NCBI RefSeq assembly: GCF_024730565.1
Contig: NZ_CP077725.1
Location: 1,674,001 to 1,738,000 of the forward strand
Source: Clostridium sp. CM027
GTDB taxonomy: Bacteria; Bacillota; Clostridia; Clostridiales; Clostridiaceae
Length of the DNA stretch: 64,000 nucleotides
Reading direction: 5' to 3'
Position 1 is the first letter of the stretch. Each line of letters opens with the position of its first letter. The translations under genes and the position numbers were made by a program. The notes beneath the pieces are model-generated. The model saw only the letters and a list, made by a program, of their open reading frames with translations. It had not been told where the DNA came from and made no database searches. Positions 54,859 to 62,690 of this stretch are shown here, one piece after another.

Positions 54859-55776
54859 TTACTCCACTACGCCTTCCATTACATGAATAACTCCAGCCTC
54901 AGCATCCATTTTCACCCTTGCCCCAATGGGAAGGGTTAGTTTTGGATAATCATGACCTGAGCAAAACCCTGAAAACATTGGGATACCTAACTTATATAAT
55001 CTATCTTGAAAAACCTCTTCTAAAGTAAGGCTTCTTTGATAACTAGGTAAATCACAACCTTTAAATTGGCCTAGAATAATCCCCTTGCACTGTTGAAGTT
55101 TTTTAGCTAATAGGAGTTGTGTTAGCATCCTATCAACTCTATAAGGTTCTTCGCCAACCTCTTCCATAAAGAAGATTTTATCTTTCATATTAATTTCATA
55201 GGGAGTTCCAAGCAAGTTGCATAATAGCCCAAGATTACCACCTATAAGATTACCCTGAGCCTTACCTTTTGTAATACACTTAGTAGTAAATCCAGATGGG
55301 TTTTTAATAGTATAGGGCTTATACCCTTCCATAAATGTGAACATAAAACTTTTAAAAGTTTCAATATCTTCTAGATTAGAACTGCCCATTGGGCTATGAA
55401 ATGTAGTTAGTTCACATTTCTCATAAAATGAATTTAGAAAAACTGTTATGTCACTAAAACCCGCAAATATCTTTGGATTTTTTTTTATTACATCAAAATC
55501 TAGATAAGGGAGTACTCTGCTTGAACCATATCCCCCTCTTATGCAGAGGATCATATCTACTGCTTGATTTTTGAACATTTCCATTATATCTGTTGCTCTG
55601 TCTTCATCCTTGCCAGCAAGATATCCCCACTTATCATATAGGTGTTTTCCTTCTATTATATTAAACCCTCTATTTTTTAGAAATGAAATTACCTTTTGTA
55701 TTGCTTCAATATTTTCTGGGCTGGCAGGAGCAATGAGTCCAATAGTGTCTCCTAAACATAGTCTTTTTCCAAGCAT
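54859..55776 (-). CDS. LD-carboxypeptidase (S66 family, MccF-like)
   Basis: A 305-residue serine peptidase of family S66. The nucleophile is S108 in the elbow GFSDIT, the acid is in MEEVGEEPYRVDRML (about 204-217), and the base His H275 is in GHDYPKLTLPIG. RGGYGSSR near 81-88 is also conserved. LD-carboxypeptidases remove the terminal D-Ala from muropeptides during wall recycling; the MccF subgroup instead hydrolyses microcin C-type nucleotide-peptide antibiotics. Sequence alone does not settle which. The ATG at 55776 follows AGAGGAAG; an upstream GTG at 55785 is too close to it. It is upstream of no obvious partner. Confidence 0.88.
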   Translation of the reverse strand: MLGKRLCLGDTIGLIAPASPENIEAIQKVISFLKNRGFNIIEGKHLYDKWGYLAGKDEDRATDIMEMFKNQAVDMILCIRGGYGSSRVLPYLDFDVIKKNPKIFAGFSDITVFLNSFYEKCELTTFHSPMGSSNLEDIETFKSFMFTFMEGYKPYTIKNPSGFTTKCITKGKAQGNLIGGNLGLLCNLLGTPYEINMKDKIFFMEEVGEEPYRVDRMLTQLLLAKKLQQCKGIILGQFKGCDLPSYQRSLTLEEVFQDRLYKLGIPMFSGFCSGHDYPKLTLPIGARVKMDAEAGVIHVMEGVVE

Positions 55777-55814
55777 TATTAACACTTCCTCTAATTAATT
55801 TGAGATAATATCTT

Positions 55815-56678
55815 TTATAAAATATTCGAATTAAATCCTCTACCATCTACTTCTGAAGCATCTATTATTGAAATTAAAGCATCCTCGTCTATTTTCTGCA
55901 CTGAATATTTAAACTCTGGTAATTTTGATACATGTACTATGCAATAGATAACTTTTCTTTCTTTGCCTGTAAGTGCGTTGCCCTTTAGTATTGTAGCTCC
56001 ACGGTGCTTAGAGTTTGTTATATACTCACAAACTTCCTCCTCTTTATCTGTAATTATAAGTAATACCTTTTTTCGTGATAAACCACGGATTATCTTATCT
56101 GTAACAAAAGCTGCTATATACATGCTCATTAACGTGTATAATGCAATAGTTATTCCATTTAATAGCATTCCTAAAAATACTATAACGCAATTTACAATAA
56201 AACCCAATTGACCTACATCAAAACTATCACATTTCTTTTTAATTAACATTACTATTATGTTCATACCACCCTCTGAACCGTGGTTTGAGTATGCAAGCCC
56301 TGCTCCTGCGCCCATTAATACCCCTCCATATACAGAAATTAGAAGCGCATCATGTACCGTAATAATACTGCTTAAACTTTTAGTCATTACTAAAAATAGA
56401 GATAGTGATACAGTCCCTATCATGCTGTATATAGTAAATCTTTTGTTTAATTTCCTATAACTTAATGCCAATAAAGGTATATTAGCTAGTAGTACAGTAT
56501 ATCCTGCTGGAACCTTCAAAGCATACTGTATTAAAATTGCCATACCTGACAGACCTCCACTGAATAGTTTTGCATTTACTAAAAACATATTTACACCTAT
56601 AGCAGATAATAAACACCCCAGTATCACAAAAAATGCATTCTTTATATTTTGCTTGTTTAATATTGTATTAACTTTCAT
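55815..56678 (-). CDS. YitT-family membrane protein
   Basis: A 287-residue protein with five hydrophobic segments in the first 195 residues (YitT/DUF161 domain with GVNMFLVNAKLFSGGLSGMA, and GAGAGLAYSNHGSEGGMNII) and a C-terminal soluble DUF2179 domain (EVCEYITNSKHRGATILKG, KVIYCIVHVSKLPEFK). The family is widespread in Firmicutes and its transported substrate, if any, is unknown. Start with GGAGAGG. It lies 39 bases upstream of the carboxypeptidase gene on the same strand and may be co-transcribed. It is divergent from the iron-uptake operon. Confidence 0.88.
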   Translation of the reverse strand: MKVNTILNKQNIKNAFFVILGCLLSAIGVNMFLVNAKLFSGGLSGMAILIQYALKVPAGYTVLLANIPLLALSYRKLNKRFTIYSMIGTVSLSLFLVMTKSLSSIITVHDALLISVYGGVLMGAGAGLAYSNHGSEGGMNIIVMLIKKKCDSFDVGQLGFIVNCVIVFLGMLLNGITIALYTLMSMYIAAFVTDKIIRGLSRKKVLLIITDKEEEVCEYITNSKHRGATILKGNALTGKERKVIYCIVHVSKLPEFKYSVQKIDEDALISIIDASEVDGRGFNSNIL

Positions 56679-56851
56679 ACTAGCCTCTCCATTTTTATTT
56701 ATTTTAATTATCTTTACTCATAAACGTAAATAGTTCTTCTTTATACCAATATATAGTCAAATTATTTTTTTGTACCGTTTCTAGGCTAAAGATTTATTTA
56801 GCCTTAAACTTTGCCCCCAATTTTGTCTTTATTAAAATTGAAAAGAAATTG

Positions 56852-56879
56852 TTGACATATTTAGTAGTTCTGATATAAT
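56852..56879 (+). promoter_or_regulatory. Promoter of the siderophore-uptake operon
   Basis: TTGACA (56852-56857), 16 bases, TATAAT (56874-56879), preceded by TG and one base. Both hexamers match consensus. Transcription should start near 56886, just ahead of the Fur box. The remaining bases of the 326-base gap 56679-57004 show nothing else. Confidence 0.85.
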
Positions 56880-56895
56880 GAAAATTGTGATTCAC

Positions 56896-56923
56896 TGATA
56901 ATGATTGTCATTTGCAATTATCA
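56896..56923. promoter_or_regulatory. Fur box of the siderophore-uptake operon
   Basis: TGATAATGATTGTCA (56896-56910) matches the 7-1-7 Fur consensus TGATAATNATTATCA at all but one defined base, and the 28-base stretch ends in AATTATCA, an additional half-site. It overlaps the expected start of transcription, the usual place for iron-dependent repression by Fur. Confidence 0.8.
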
Positions 56924-57004
56924 CTCATATAAATAATTTATGATTCCGGTTAATCATTGGGTCGTATACATATCTAATTCAACTTAAACAAGGAGAGATT
57001 TATT

Positions 57005-57943
57005 ATGAAGAAAAAAAGATTATTAGGATTAATAACATTAACAGTAATTTCCATTATAGCTTTTACAGGTTGTTCAAAAACCGTTGAAGAAGTTAAAGAA
57101 AAGAGTGTAACCAAGGTGGTTAGTACAATAAAAGGTGATGTAACAGTCCCTACTACCCCTAAACGTATTGTAGATATATCTGGATCAAGTGAGGAATTAT
57201 TAATTTTAAACCATATCCCCGTAGGTACTGCAAATGCTGATTCTTATAAAACTACGGAAATACCAAGTTATCTAAAAGATAAAATGAGTACCTCTGAGCT
57301 TGTAGGCTTTTCCATGATGGATACTATGGATATGGAAGCTATACTAAAATTAGATCCAGATTTAATTTTAATGAGCGAAAGGCAAACAAAAATATATGAT
57401 CAGTTAAAAGCTATTGCACCTGTCGTAATGCTTAAAGACTATGCTAACGATTGGCGGACCCGATTAACTGATGTTTCCAAGCTATTTGGGCAAGAAAAAG
57501 ATGCTCAAAAATGGCTAGCGGCTTACGATAAAAAAGCTATAAGTATAGGATCTGAGATAAAGAAAAAAAATGGCCCGCAAACTTACCTTACGATACTTGC
57601 AAGTTCAGGCAAATTTTATATTTTCAGTGATGCAGGTATAGGTTCAATACTATTGTCAGATATGAAATTAGCTCAACCGTCTAACATGCCAAATCAAGAA
57701 GGAATAAGTTTACCAGTAGTAACTATGGAAGGTTTATCATCCATTGACGCAGATCATATTGTGGTTATAGCAACTGATGCTGATAAAAAAGATTTAGAGA
57801 GTAGTACTGTTTGGAAAAGCATGAGAGCTGTAAAAAATGGAAATGTTACAACGCTTGATAGCAGCCCATATTTTGCACAAGGTTATTCTCCAATAGGAAG
57901 AGAATTATTACTTGATTTGATAAAGAAAGAATTTATGAAATAA
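57005..57943 (+). CDS. Iron-siderophore ABC transporter substrate-binding lipoprotein
   Basis: A 312-residue precursor with lipobox FTGC (lipidated C23). The mature protein is a class III periplasmic-binding-protein fold (FhuD/FepB-like): TPKRIVDISGSSEELLILN, MEAILKLDPDLILMSERQ, and DADHIVVIATDADK near the C-terminus. It captures a ferric siderophore or haem-like ligand outside the cell and delivers it to the two permeases that follow. Fur box and consensus promoter lie upstream, so it is likely iron-repressed. Ligand specificity cannot be read from sequence. Start by AAGGAGAG. Confidence 0.92.
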   Translation: MKKKRLLGLITLTVISIIAFTGCSKTVEEVKEKSVTKVVSTIKGDVTVPTTPKRIVDISGSSEELLILNHIPVGTANADSYKTTEIPSYLKDKMSTSELVGFSMMDTMDMEAILKLDPDLILMSERQTKIYDQLKAIAPVVMLKDYANDWRTRLTDVSKLFGQEKDAQKWLAAYDKKAISIGSEIKKKNGPQTYLTILASSGKFYIFSDAGIGSILLSDMKLAQPSNMPNQEGISLPVVTMEGLSSIDADHIVVIATDADKKDLESSTVWKSMRAVKNGNVTTLDSSPYFAQGYSPIGRELLLDLIKKEFMK

Positions 57944-57960
57944 TATATATTATATTTCTA

Positions 57961-57997
57961 GGTGATAAATGATATATTCCCATATACCGTTATCACC
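57961..57997 (+). promoter_or_regulatory. Intercistronic stem-loop after the siderophore-binding gene
   Basis: GGTGATAA (57961-57968) pairs perfectly with TTATCACC (57990-57997); the 21-base interior includes a further ATAT/ATAT pair. Only CTTTT follows, so partial termination or message protection is likely. This is the same place, binding protein to permease, as the oppA-oppB hairpin. Confidence 0.65.
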
Positions 57998-58049
57998 CTT
58001 TTATCCTAATACATTTTAATCTAAGGCTAATGTGAGGTGTACCGTTTTA

Positions 58050-59081
58050 ATGGAAAAATCGATAGTTACAGAACATAAGAAAAAAATGAATAGACTAATC
58101 ATAAGCTCATTATTAATTGTAATTGGACTTATTATATTATTTTTTGGTATGGTATTGTCCGTATCCCTGGGTGCAAAACATATAGACTTATATACAGTAT
58201 TTAATAGCATATTTTCAGATGGCGTTGATATAAACTCAAAGATCATCCGTGATATAAGACTTCCCAGGATGATTGCAGCTGCTTTGGTTGGGGCTTTTTT
58301 AGCAGTGTCTGGTGCTATAATGCAAGGAATAACAAGGAATCCAATAGCTGACCCCTCTATAATGGGTATCACTCAAGGTGCAACTTTTACCATAGCTATA
58401 GCCTTTGCGATGAGGGCTAATATAGGGACTTCAGGACTGATGTTTTTTGCTTTTATCGGAGCTAGTTTAAGTGGTGTATTCGTGTATATATTAAGTTCAA
58501 AATCTAGCAAAGGTGTTAGTCCCATTAAACTTATTTTAGCAGGAACCGCTCTGGGAACTCTTTTAATATCTCTCGCAACCGCTATTGCAATGTATACTAA
58601 TTTATCTCAGCAACTAAGCTTTTGGGTTGGTGGTGGATTTGTTACTGCAAAATGGCAAGGGGTAAAATTATTAGCCTCCGTTGGTGCCTTTGGTGTCATT
58701 GCCGCAATAATCATTTCTCCTAAAATAACCATTTTAAGCCTAGGGGAAGATATTGCCATAGGACTTGGTCAAAAGACAAATATCATAAGATTTATTGGTA
58801 TAGTCATCGTAATATTACTTAGCGGTAGTTCAGTGGCTGTAGCCGGAAATATTTCTTTTCTTGGACTTATTGTGCCACAAATTGTAAGAAGTTTAGTTGG
58901 ACCAGATTATAGATTTATAATCCCATGTTCACTAATACTCGGTGCGGATTTGCTAGTTTATAGCGATATAGCAGCTAGGATGATAAATCAGCCTTATGAA
59001 ACTCCTATTGGGGCGCTAACAGCATTACTAGGTGTACCCTTCTTCATATATATTGTCAGAAAGGAGGCCAATTCATTATAA
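58050..59081 (+). CDS. Siderophore ABC transporter permease, FecCD family (first)
   Basis: A 343-residue permease with about nine to ten hydrophobic helices. Marks of the FecCD family are RDIRLPRMIAAALVGAFLAVSGAIMQGITRNPIADPSIMG near the N-terminal side (split over helices 2-3) and VAVAGNISFLGLIVPQIVR further on. It forms the import channel as a heterodimer with the next gene. The ATG at 58050 is used; the in-frame GTG at 58032 has no good ribosome site, and GAGGTG lies about ten bases before the ATG. Confidence 0.9.
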   Translation: MEKSIVTEHKKKMNRLIISSLLIVIGLIILFFGMVLSVSLGAKHIDLYTVFNSIFSDGVDINSKIIRDIRLPRMIAAALVGAFLAVSGAIMQGITRNPIADPSIMGITQGATFTIAIAFAMRANIGTSGLMFFAFIGASLSGVFVYILSSKSSKGVSPIKLILAGTALGTLLISLATAIAMYTNLSQQLSFWVGGGFVTAKWQGVKLLASVGAFGVIAAIIISPKITILSLGEDIAIGLGQKTNIIRFIGIVIVILLSGSSVAVAGNISFLGLIVPQIVRSLVGPDYRFIIPCSLILGADLLVYSDIAARMINQPYETPIGALTALLGVPFFIYIVRKEANSL

Positions 59082-60097
59082 TGCAAAACCATAAAAGAAA
59101 GAAAAAGCTAATTTTGATTATAATCATATTATTCGTTCTACTCTTTTCAATATTTATAATTAGTTTTAATATTGGAACTTTTGCTATAGGTCCTCTAGAT
59201 GTAATTAAAACTTTATTTGGACAGGGAAATAAAAAGCATGAACTGGTACTCTTCACTATGAGGCTTCCACGAATAATTATAGCTATACTTGTGGCAAGTG
59301 CCTTAGCTATAGCAGGAACCGTACTTCAAGGCATAACTAAAAATGATCTTGCTGACCCTGGCATATTAGGAATAAGTTCTGGTGCAGCCTTGGCTGTAGT
59401 TATTTATATATATTTTATGAATGGAGAAGTATATTCTGATATAAGCATGCTAACGGTGTTTACCATGCCTATCGTAGCTTTGCTTGGAGCAGGTTTTGCA
59501 GCTTTCCTTATTTATACTTTAGCTTGGAAAAAGGGTCTAAATCCTACTAGATTGATTTTGATGGGGATAGGTATTAATTCTGCTTTCAACGCTATATTGA
59601 TCCTATTTCAATTTAGATTTACAACTCAAGATTTCAACAAAATAATGGTTTGGACCTCAGGAAGTATTTGGGGAACCAATTGGAGTTATGTTATTGCAAC
59701 TCTGCCATTTGTATTTATTTTTACCGGACTTATAATTTATAAAGCAAGATATCTAGATGTTTTAAGTTTAGGCGACGAACTGTCAGTTGGACTCGGCGTA
59801 AATATAGAAAAAGAAAGAAGATCACTACTTATATATACCGTGGCATTAGCTGGTACGGCTACAGCGGTTGCCGGAACCATATCATTCTTAGGGCTAATTT
59901 CGCCACACATAGCAAGGCGGCTTGTTGGGCCAAAGCACAAATTATTAATACCAACTGCAGCACTAGTTAGTTCAATAATTTTATTGTTGTCTGATACCAT
60001 AGCTAAAAATATTTTAGCTCCTATTGAAATGCCCGTTGGAATAGTCATTTCAATTATTGGAGTACCCTATTTCATCTATTTAATTATGAAGGAATAA
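59081..60097 (+). CDS. Siderophore ABC transporter permease, FecCD family (second)
   Basis: A 338-residue permease with the same family plan: a first helix (about 8-30), TMRLPRIIIAILVASALAI, GTVLQGITKNDLADPGILG and TAVAGTISFLGLISPHIARR. It pairs with the upstream permease. Its ATG shares one base with the upstream stop (TAATG), and AAAGGAGG lies 13 bases before it, so translation is coupled. The ATPase gene starts 15 bases after its stop. Confidence 0.92.
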   Translation: MQNHKRKKKLILIIIILFVLLFSIFIISFNIGTFAIGPLDVIKTLFGQGNKKHELVLFTMRLPRIIIAILVASALAIAGTVLQGITKNDLADPGILGISSGAALAVVIYIYFMNGEVYSDISMLTVFTMPIVALLGAGFAAFLIYTLAWKKGLNPTRLILMGIGINSAFNAILILFQFRFTTQDFNKIMVWTSGSIWGTNWSYVIATLPFVFIFTGLIIYKARYLDVLSLGDELSVGLGVNIEKERRSLLIYTVALAGTATAVAGTISFLGLISPHIARRLVGPKHKLLIPTAALVSSIILLLSDTIAKNILAPIEMPVGIVISIIGVPYFIYLIMKE

Positions 60098-60112
60098 CTT
60101 AGGAGGTTACAT

Positions 60113-60895
60113 ATGAACAGCATAAAAACCGAAAATTTATCTATATCTTATGGAGATTTTGACATAGTAAAAAATTTAAATTTGAACATACCTAAAGGAA
60201 AAATCACAACTATTATAGGCTCTAATGGATGTGGTAAATCAACTATATTAAAGACTATTGCAAGAATATTGAAGCCTAAAAGTGGAGTCATATACATAAA
60301 TGATAATGACATTCAAGATTTAAGTTCTAATTTCATATCTAAAGAAATGGCAGTTTTGCCACAAAGTCCTCAAGCACCAAATGGATTAACTGTTGGTGAG
60401 CTCGTAGCCTACGGAAGATTTCCTCATCAAAGTGGATTCGGTAAACTAACGAGTCAAGATAAAGAAAAAATAGATTGGTCACTGAAAATAATTGGCATGC
60501 AAGAATTTAAGGACAGACCTATAGAGACATTGTCAGGTGGCCAAAGGCAAAGAGTATGGATAGCTATGGCACTCGCCCAAGAAACTGAAATATTATTATT
60601 AGACGAACCTACTACCTATTTAGATTTAGCACATCAACTAGAAATTCTACAATTACTAGAAAGTTTGAATAAGACGCAAGGACAAACCATTGTTATGGTT
60701 ATTCATGATCTAAATAATGCCGCAAGATTTGCAGATTATATGGTAGGAATTAAAGATGGTAACATAGTTTGCACTGGTAGTCCTAAAGAAATAATGACTA
60801 AAGATAACTTAAGGAAAATATTTAATATAGATGCTGTAGTCATTAATGAGCCCCTAAATAATAAACCAGTTTGTATTACATATAACTTAATATAA
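60113..60895 (+). CDS. Siderophore ABC transporter ATPase, FecE/FhuC type
   Basis: A 260-residue ABC ATPase: Walker A GSNGCGKS (36-43), Q-loop in VLPQS, signature LSGGQRQRVWIAMAL, Walker B ILLLDEPTTYLDLAHQ with the YLDLAHQ typical of iron-chelate importers, and switch His in VIHD. It powers the two FecCD permeases. AGGAGG lies six bases before the ATG. No clear terminator follows in the 127-base gap before the convergent MFS gene. Confidence 0.94.
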   Translation: MNSIKTENLSISYGDFDIVKNLNLNIPKGKITTIIGSNGCGKSTILKTIARILKPKSGVIYINDNDIQDLSSNFISKEMAVLPQSPQAPNGLTVGELVAYGRFPHQSGFGKLTSQDKEKIDWSLKIIGMQEFKDRPIETLSGGQRQRVWIAMALAQETEILLLDEPTTYLDLAHQLEILQLLESLNKTQGQTIVMVIHDLNNAARFADYMVGIKDGNIVCTGSPKEIMTKDNLRKIFNIDAVVINEPLNNKPVCITYNLI

Positions 60896-61022
60896 AGTTA
60901 GTAATATGCTTTCCTATGTTTGATGCAAAGTGCGATTTCATAGGCATGCATAATAATCCATTGGTATTACTGATATTGTTGCATTATTTTAGAGGCTACT
61001 ATTATAACTTGTTTTTTTGTAT

Positions 61023-62162
61023 TTATTTCTTTGATGTTTTTTTATAGAGAAGCAATAATATATATGCACAAACACACATAATCACACAAGTTATAAATGC
61101 TGAGGACGTTGAAATATCAGCCGTCTTTCCAATAATTACATTTGCTCCTGCAGCAGTTAAATCTCCAAACATAGCAAATACTGATAAAAGGGTCGCCCTG
61201 CTAGCAGTACTTATATTTCTATTTTCAATATCTAAAACTATAGGTGAAATTATAGCTGCACTTCCACATATAACAATTATTGAAAGTATAGTTAATGCAG
61301 CGCTAGATGTAAATATAAGTATTGTACAACATATAGTAATAATCATATATATAATTTGAATACTTCTATTGGAACCTAGCTTAATGCTTACTTTATAAGC
61401 TTTAATTGAACTCAATCGAACTATTTGCATAACAACTGCCAATACTCCAAAATATTTAATACTTATTCCACAACGCACATATTGTGATTGATTTAAAAAT
61501 ACACCTACTACTTGAACTACTTCATTTATTAAGGCAAAAGAAATTACCAATATAATAATGCTTTTGTTTTTAAAAGCTGTTAGTAAACTTTGCTTAAACT
61601 TAGGCTTTTCGATTTGCTGCACATTAACCTCTTTTATAAACAAAGTTAATACTGCTGCCACTGCATAAGGTATAATAGTCCAAAATGCAGTACTATCCAT
61701 GGACTGTTTTACGAGTATTGAAAACATAATAGAGGCAATTAAATAACCACCAGTTGAAAATGCATTATATATTCCAAATACTTTTTCACTCTCCTCTTGC
61801 TTAACTGATGAATATATTAGAGCAATGTCACAACCTGAAATTCCGGCTAATGATACTGCTAATAACACTCGTTCTATGAGGAACATCCCAAAGAAAGTTG
61901 ATTTATAAAAAACTATTTTTGATATAAAAAATATAAAATTTGAGATAACAAGTGTTTTCTTATACCCAAATTTATCTGCAAACCATCCCCATGGGATTTC
62001 AAAAATAATCATTAATATCCAGGATATAGACTCTATTAAAAACATATTAGACAAAGATAAGTTTCTATTTTGCCTTATCAATGTAGCTATAGGCCCATAA
62101 AAAACAAATCCCTGTAGAAACACAATAATATACATTATATAAACGTTAGCCTTTTTATTCAC
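61023..62162 (-). CDS. MFS transporter
   Basis: A 379-residue major facilitator protein with 12 hydrophobic segments. The loop between segments 2 and 3 has WGWFADKFGYKKTL, a fair match to the MFS GxxxDRxGRR motif, and the next stretch is ISNFIFFISKIVFY. The substrate is unknown. The start is taken as the GTG at 62162, ten bases after GGAGG; the next ATG (about eight codons later) lacks a site. It is next to the siderophore importer but on the other strand, so a link to siderophore export or iron is only a possibility. Confidence 0.82.
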   Translation of the reverse strand: MNKKANVYIMYIIVFLQGFVFYGPIATLIRQNRNLSLSNMFLIESISWILMIIFEIPWGWFADKFGYKKTLVISNFIFFISKIVFYKSTFFGMFLIERVLLAVSLAGISGCDIALIYSSVKQEESEKVFGIYNAFSTGGYLIASIMFSILVKQSMDSTAFWTIIPYAVAAVLTLFIKEVNVQQIEKPKFKQSLLTAFKNKSIIILVISFALINEVVQVVGVFLNQSQYVRCGISIKYFGVLAVVMQIVRLSSIKAYKVSIKLGSNRSIQIIYMIITICCTILIFTSSAALTILSIIVICGSAAIISPIVLDIENRNISTASRATLLSVFAMFGDLTAAGANVIIGKTADISTSSAFITCVIMCVCAYILLLLYKKTSKK

Positions 62163-62411
62163 TTTTAATACACCTCCAAAGTTGCACAACAAAAAAACCT
62201 TGTTTTAAAAGTTAATTTTGAAATGTTTTATAACTTTATTGTGTATTAAATAGGTGAATACATTTGCCTCGCTCCTTAACAATCAATTATTCTTCTATTT
62301 AATTGATAGTATATATATAAGCATAAATTAATTTTACATTCTAAAATTCTACCATATTAAGTATATCCATCTCTTCCAATATTGTTACAACTGAAATAAC
62401 TCCTTTGATTT

Positions 62412-62653
62412 TTACTTATCCCCTATGGATTCAACCTGTTCATTTATTTCATCATAAAGATACACATTATTATTCCTCTCAAATGCTATCTTTGTTAGTT
62501 TAGTGTTAATCACTGTTTTATTCTGACCTATATTTTTATAGGTATTATCGCTTTTATGTGAATAAGCTACCAGGATAAATATGCTTAAAGATAAACATAT
62601 TGCCATAATGAGTAACTTTAAAATTTTTTTATTATTTTATGATGGATATTCAT
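62412..62653 (-). pseudogene. Frameshifted small membrane-anchored protein, probably truncated
   Basis: An AGAGGAG ribosome site lies seven bases before an ATG at 62653. The frame reads MNIHHKIIKK and then stops at 62618, just after a run of seven A (T run 62624-62630 on the plus strand). One extra A would join it to the frame KILKLLIMAICLSLSIFILV, a typical charged-then-hydrophobic anchor, followed by KIAFERNNNVYLYDEINEQ and a stop. That last stretch looks like the first blade of a beta-propeller protein of the type next door, but only about 79 residues remain. Either a sequencing error in the run or a true frameshift, plus a 3' truncation. Confidence 0.6.
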
Positions 62654-62690
62654 ATTTTTGCTCCTCTTTTAAATTATATGTAACCACATT

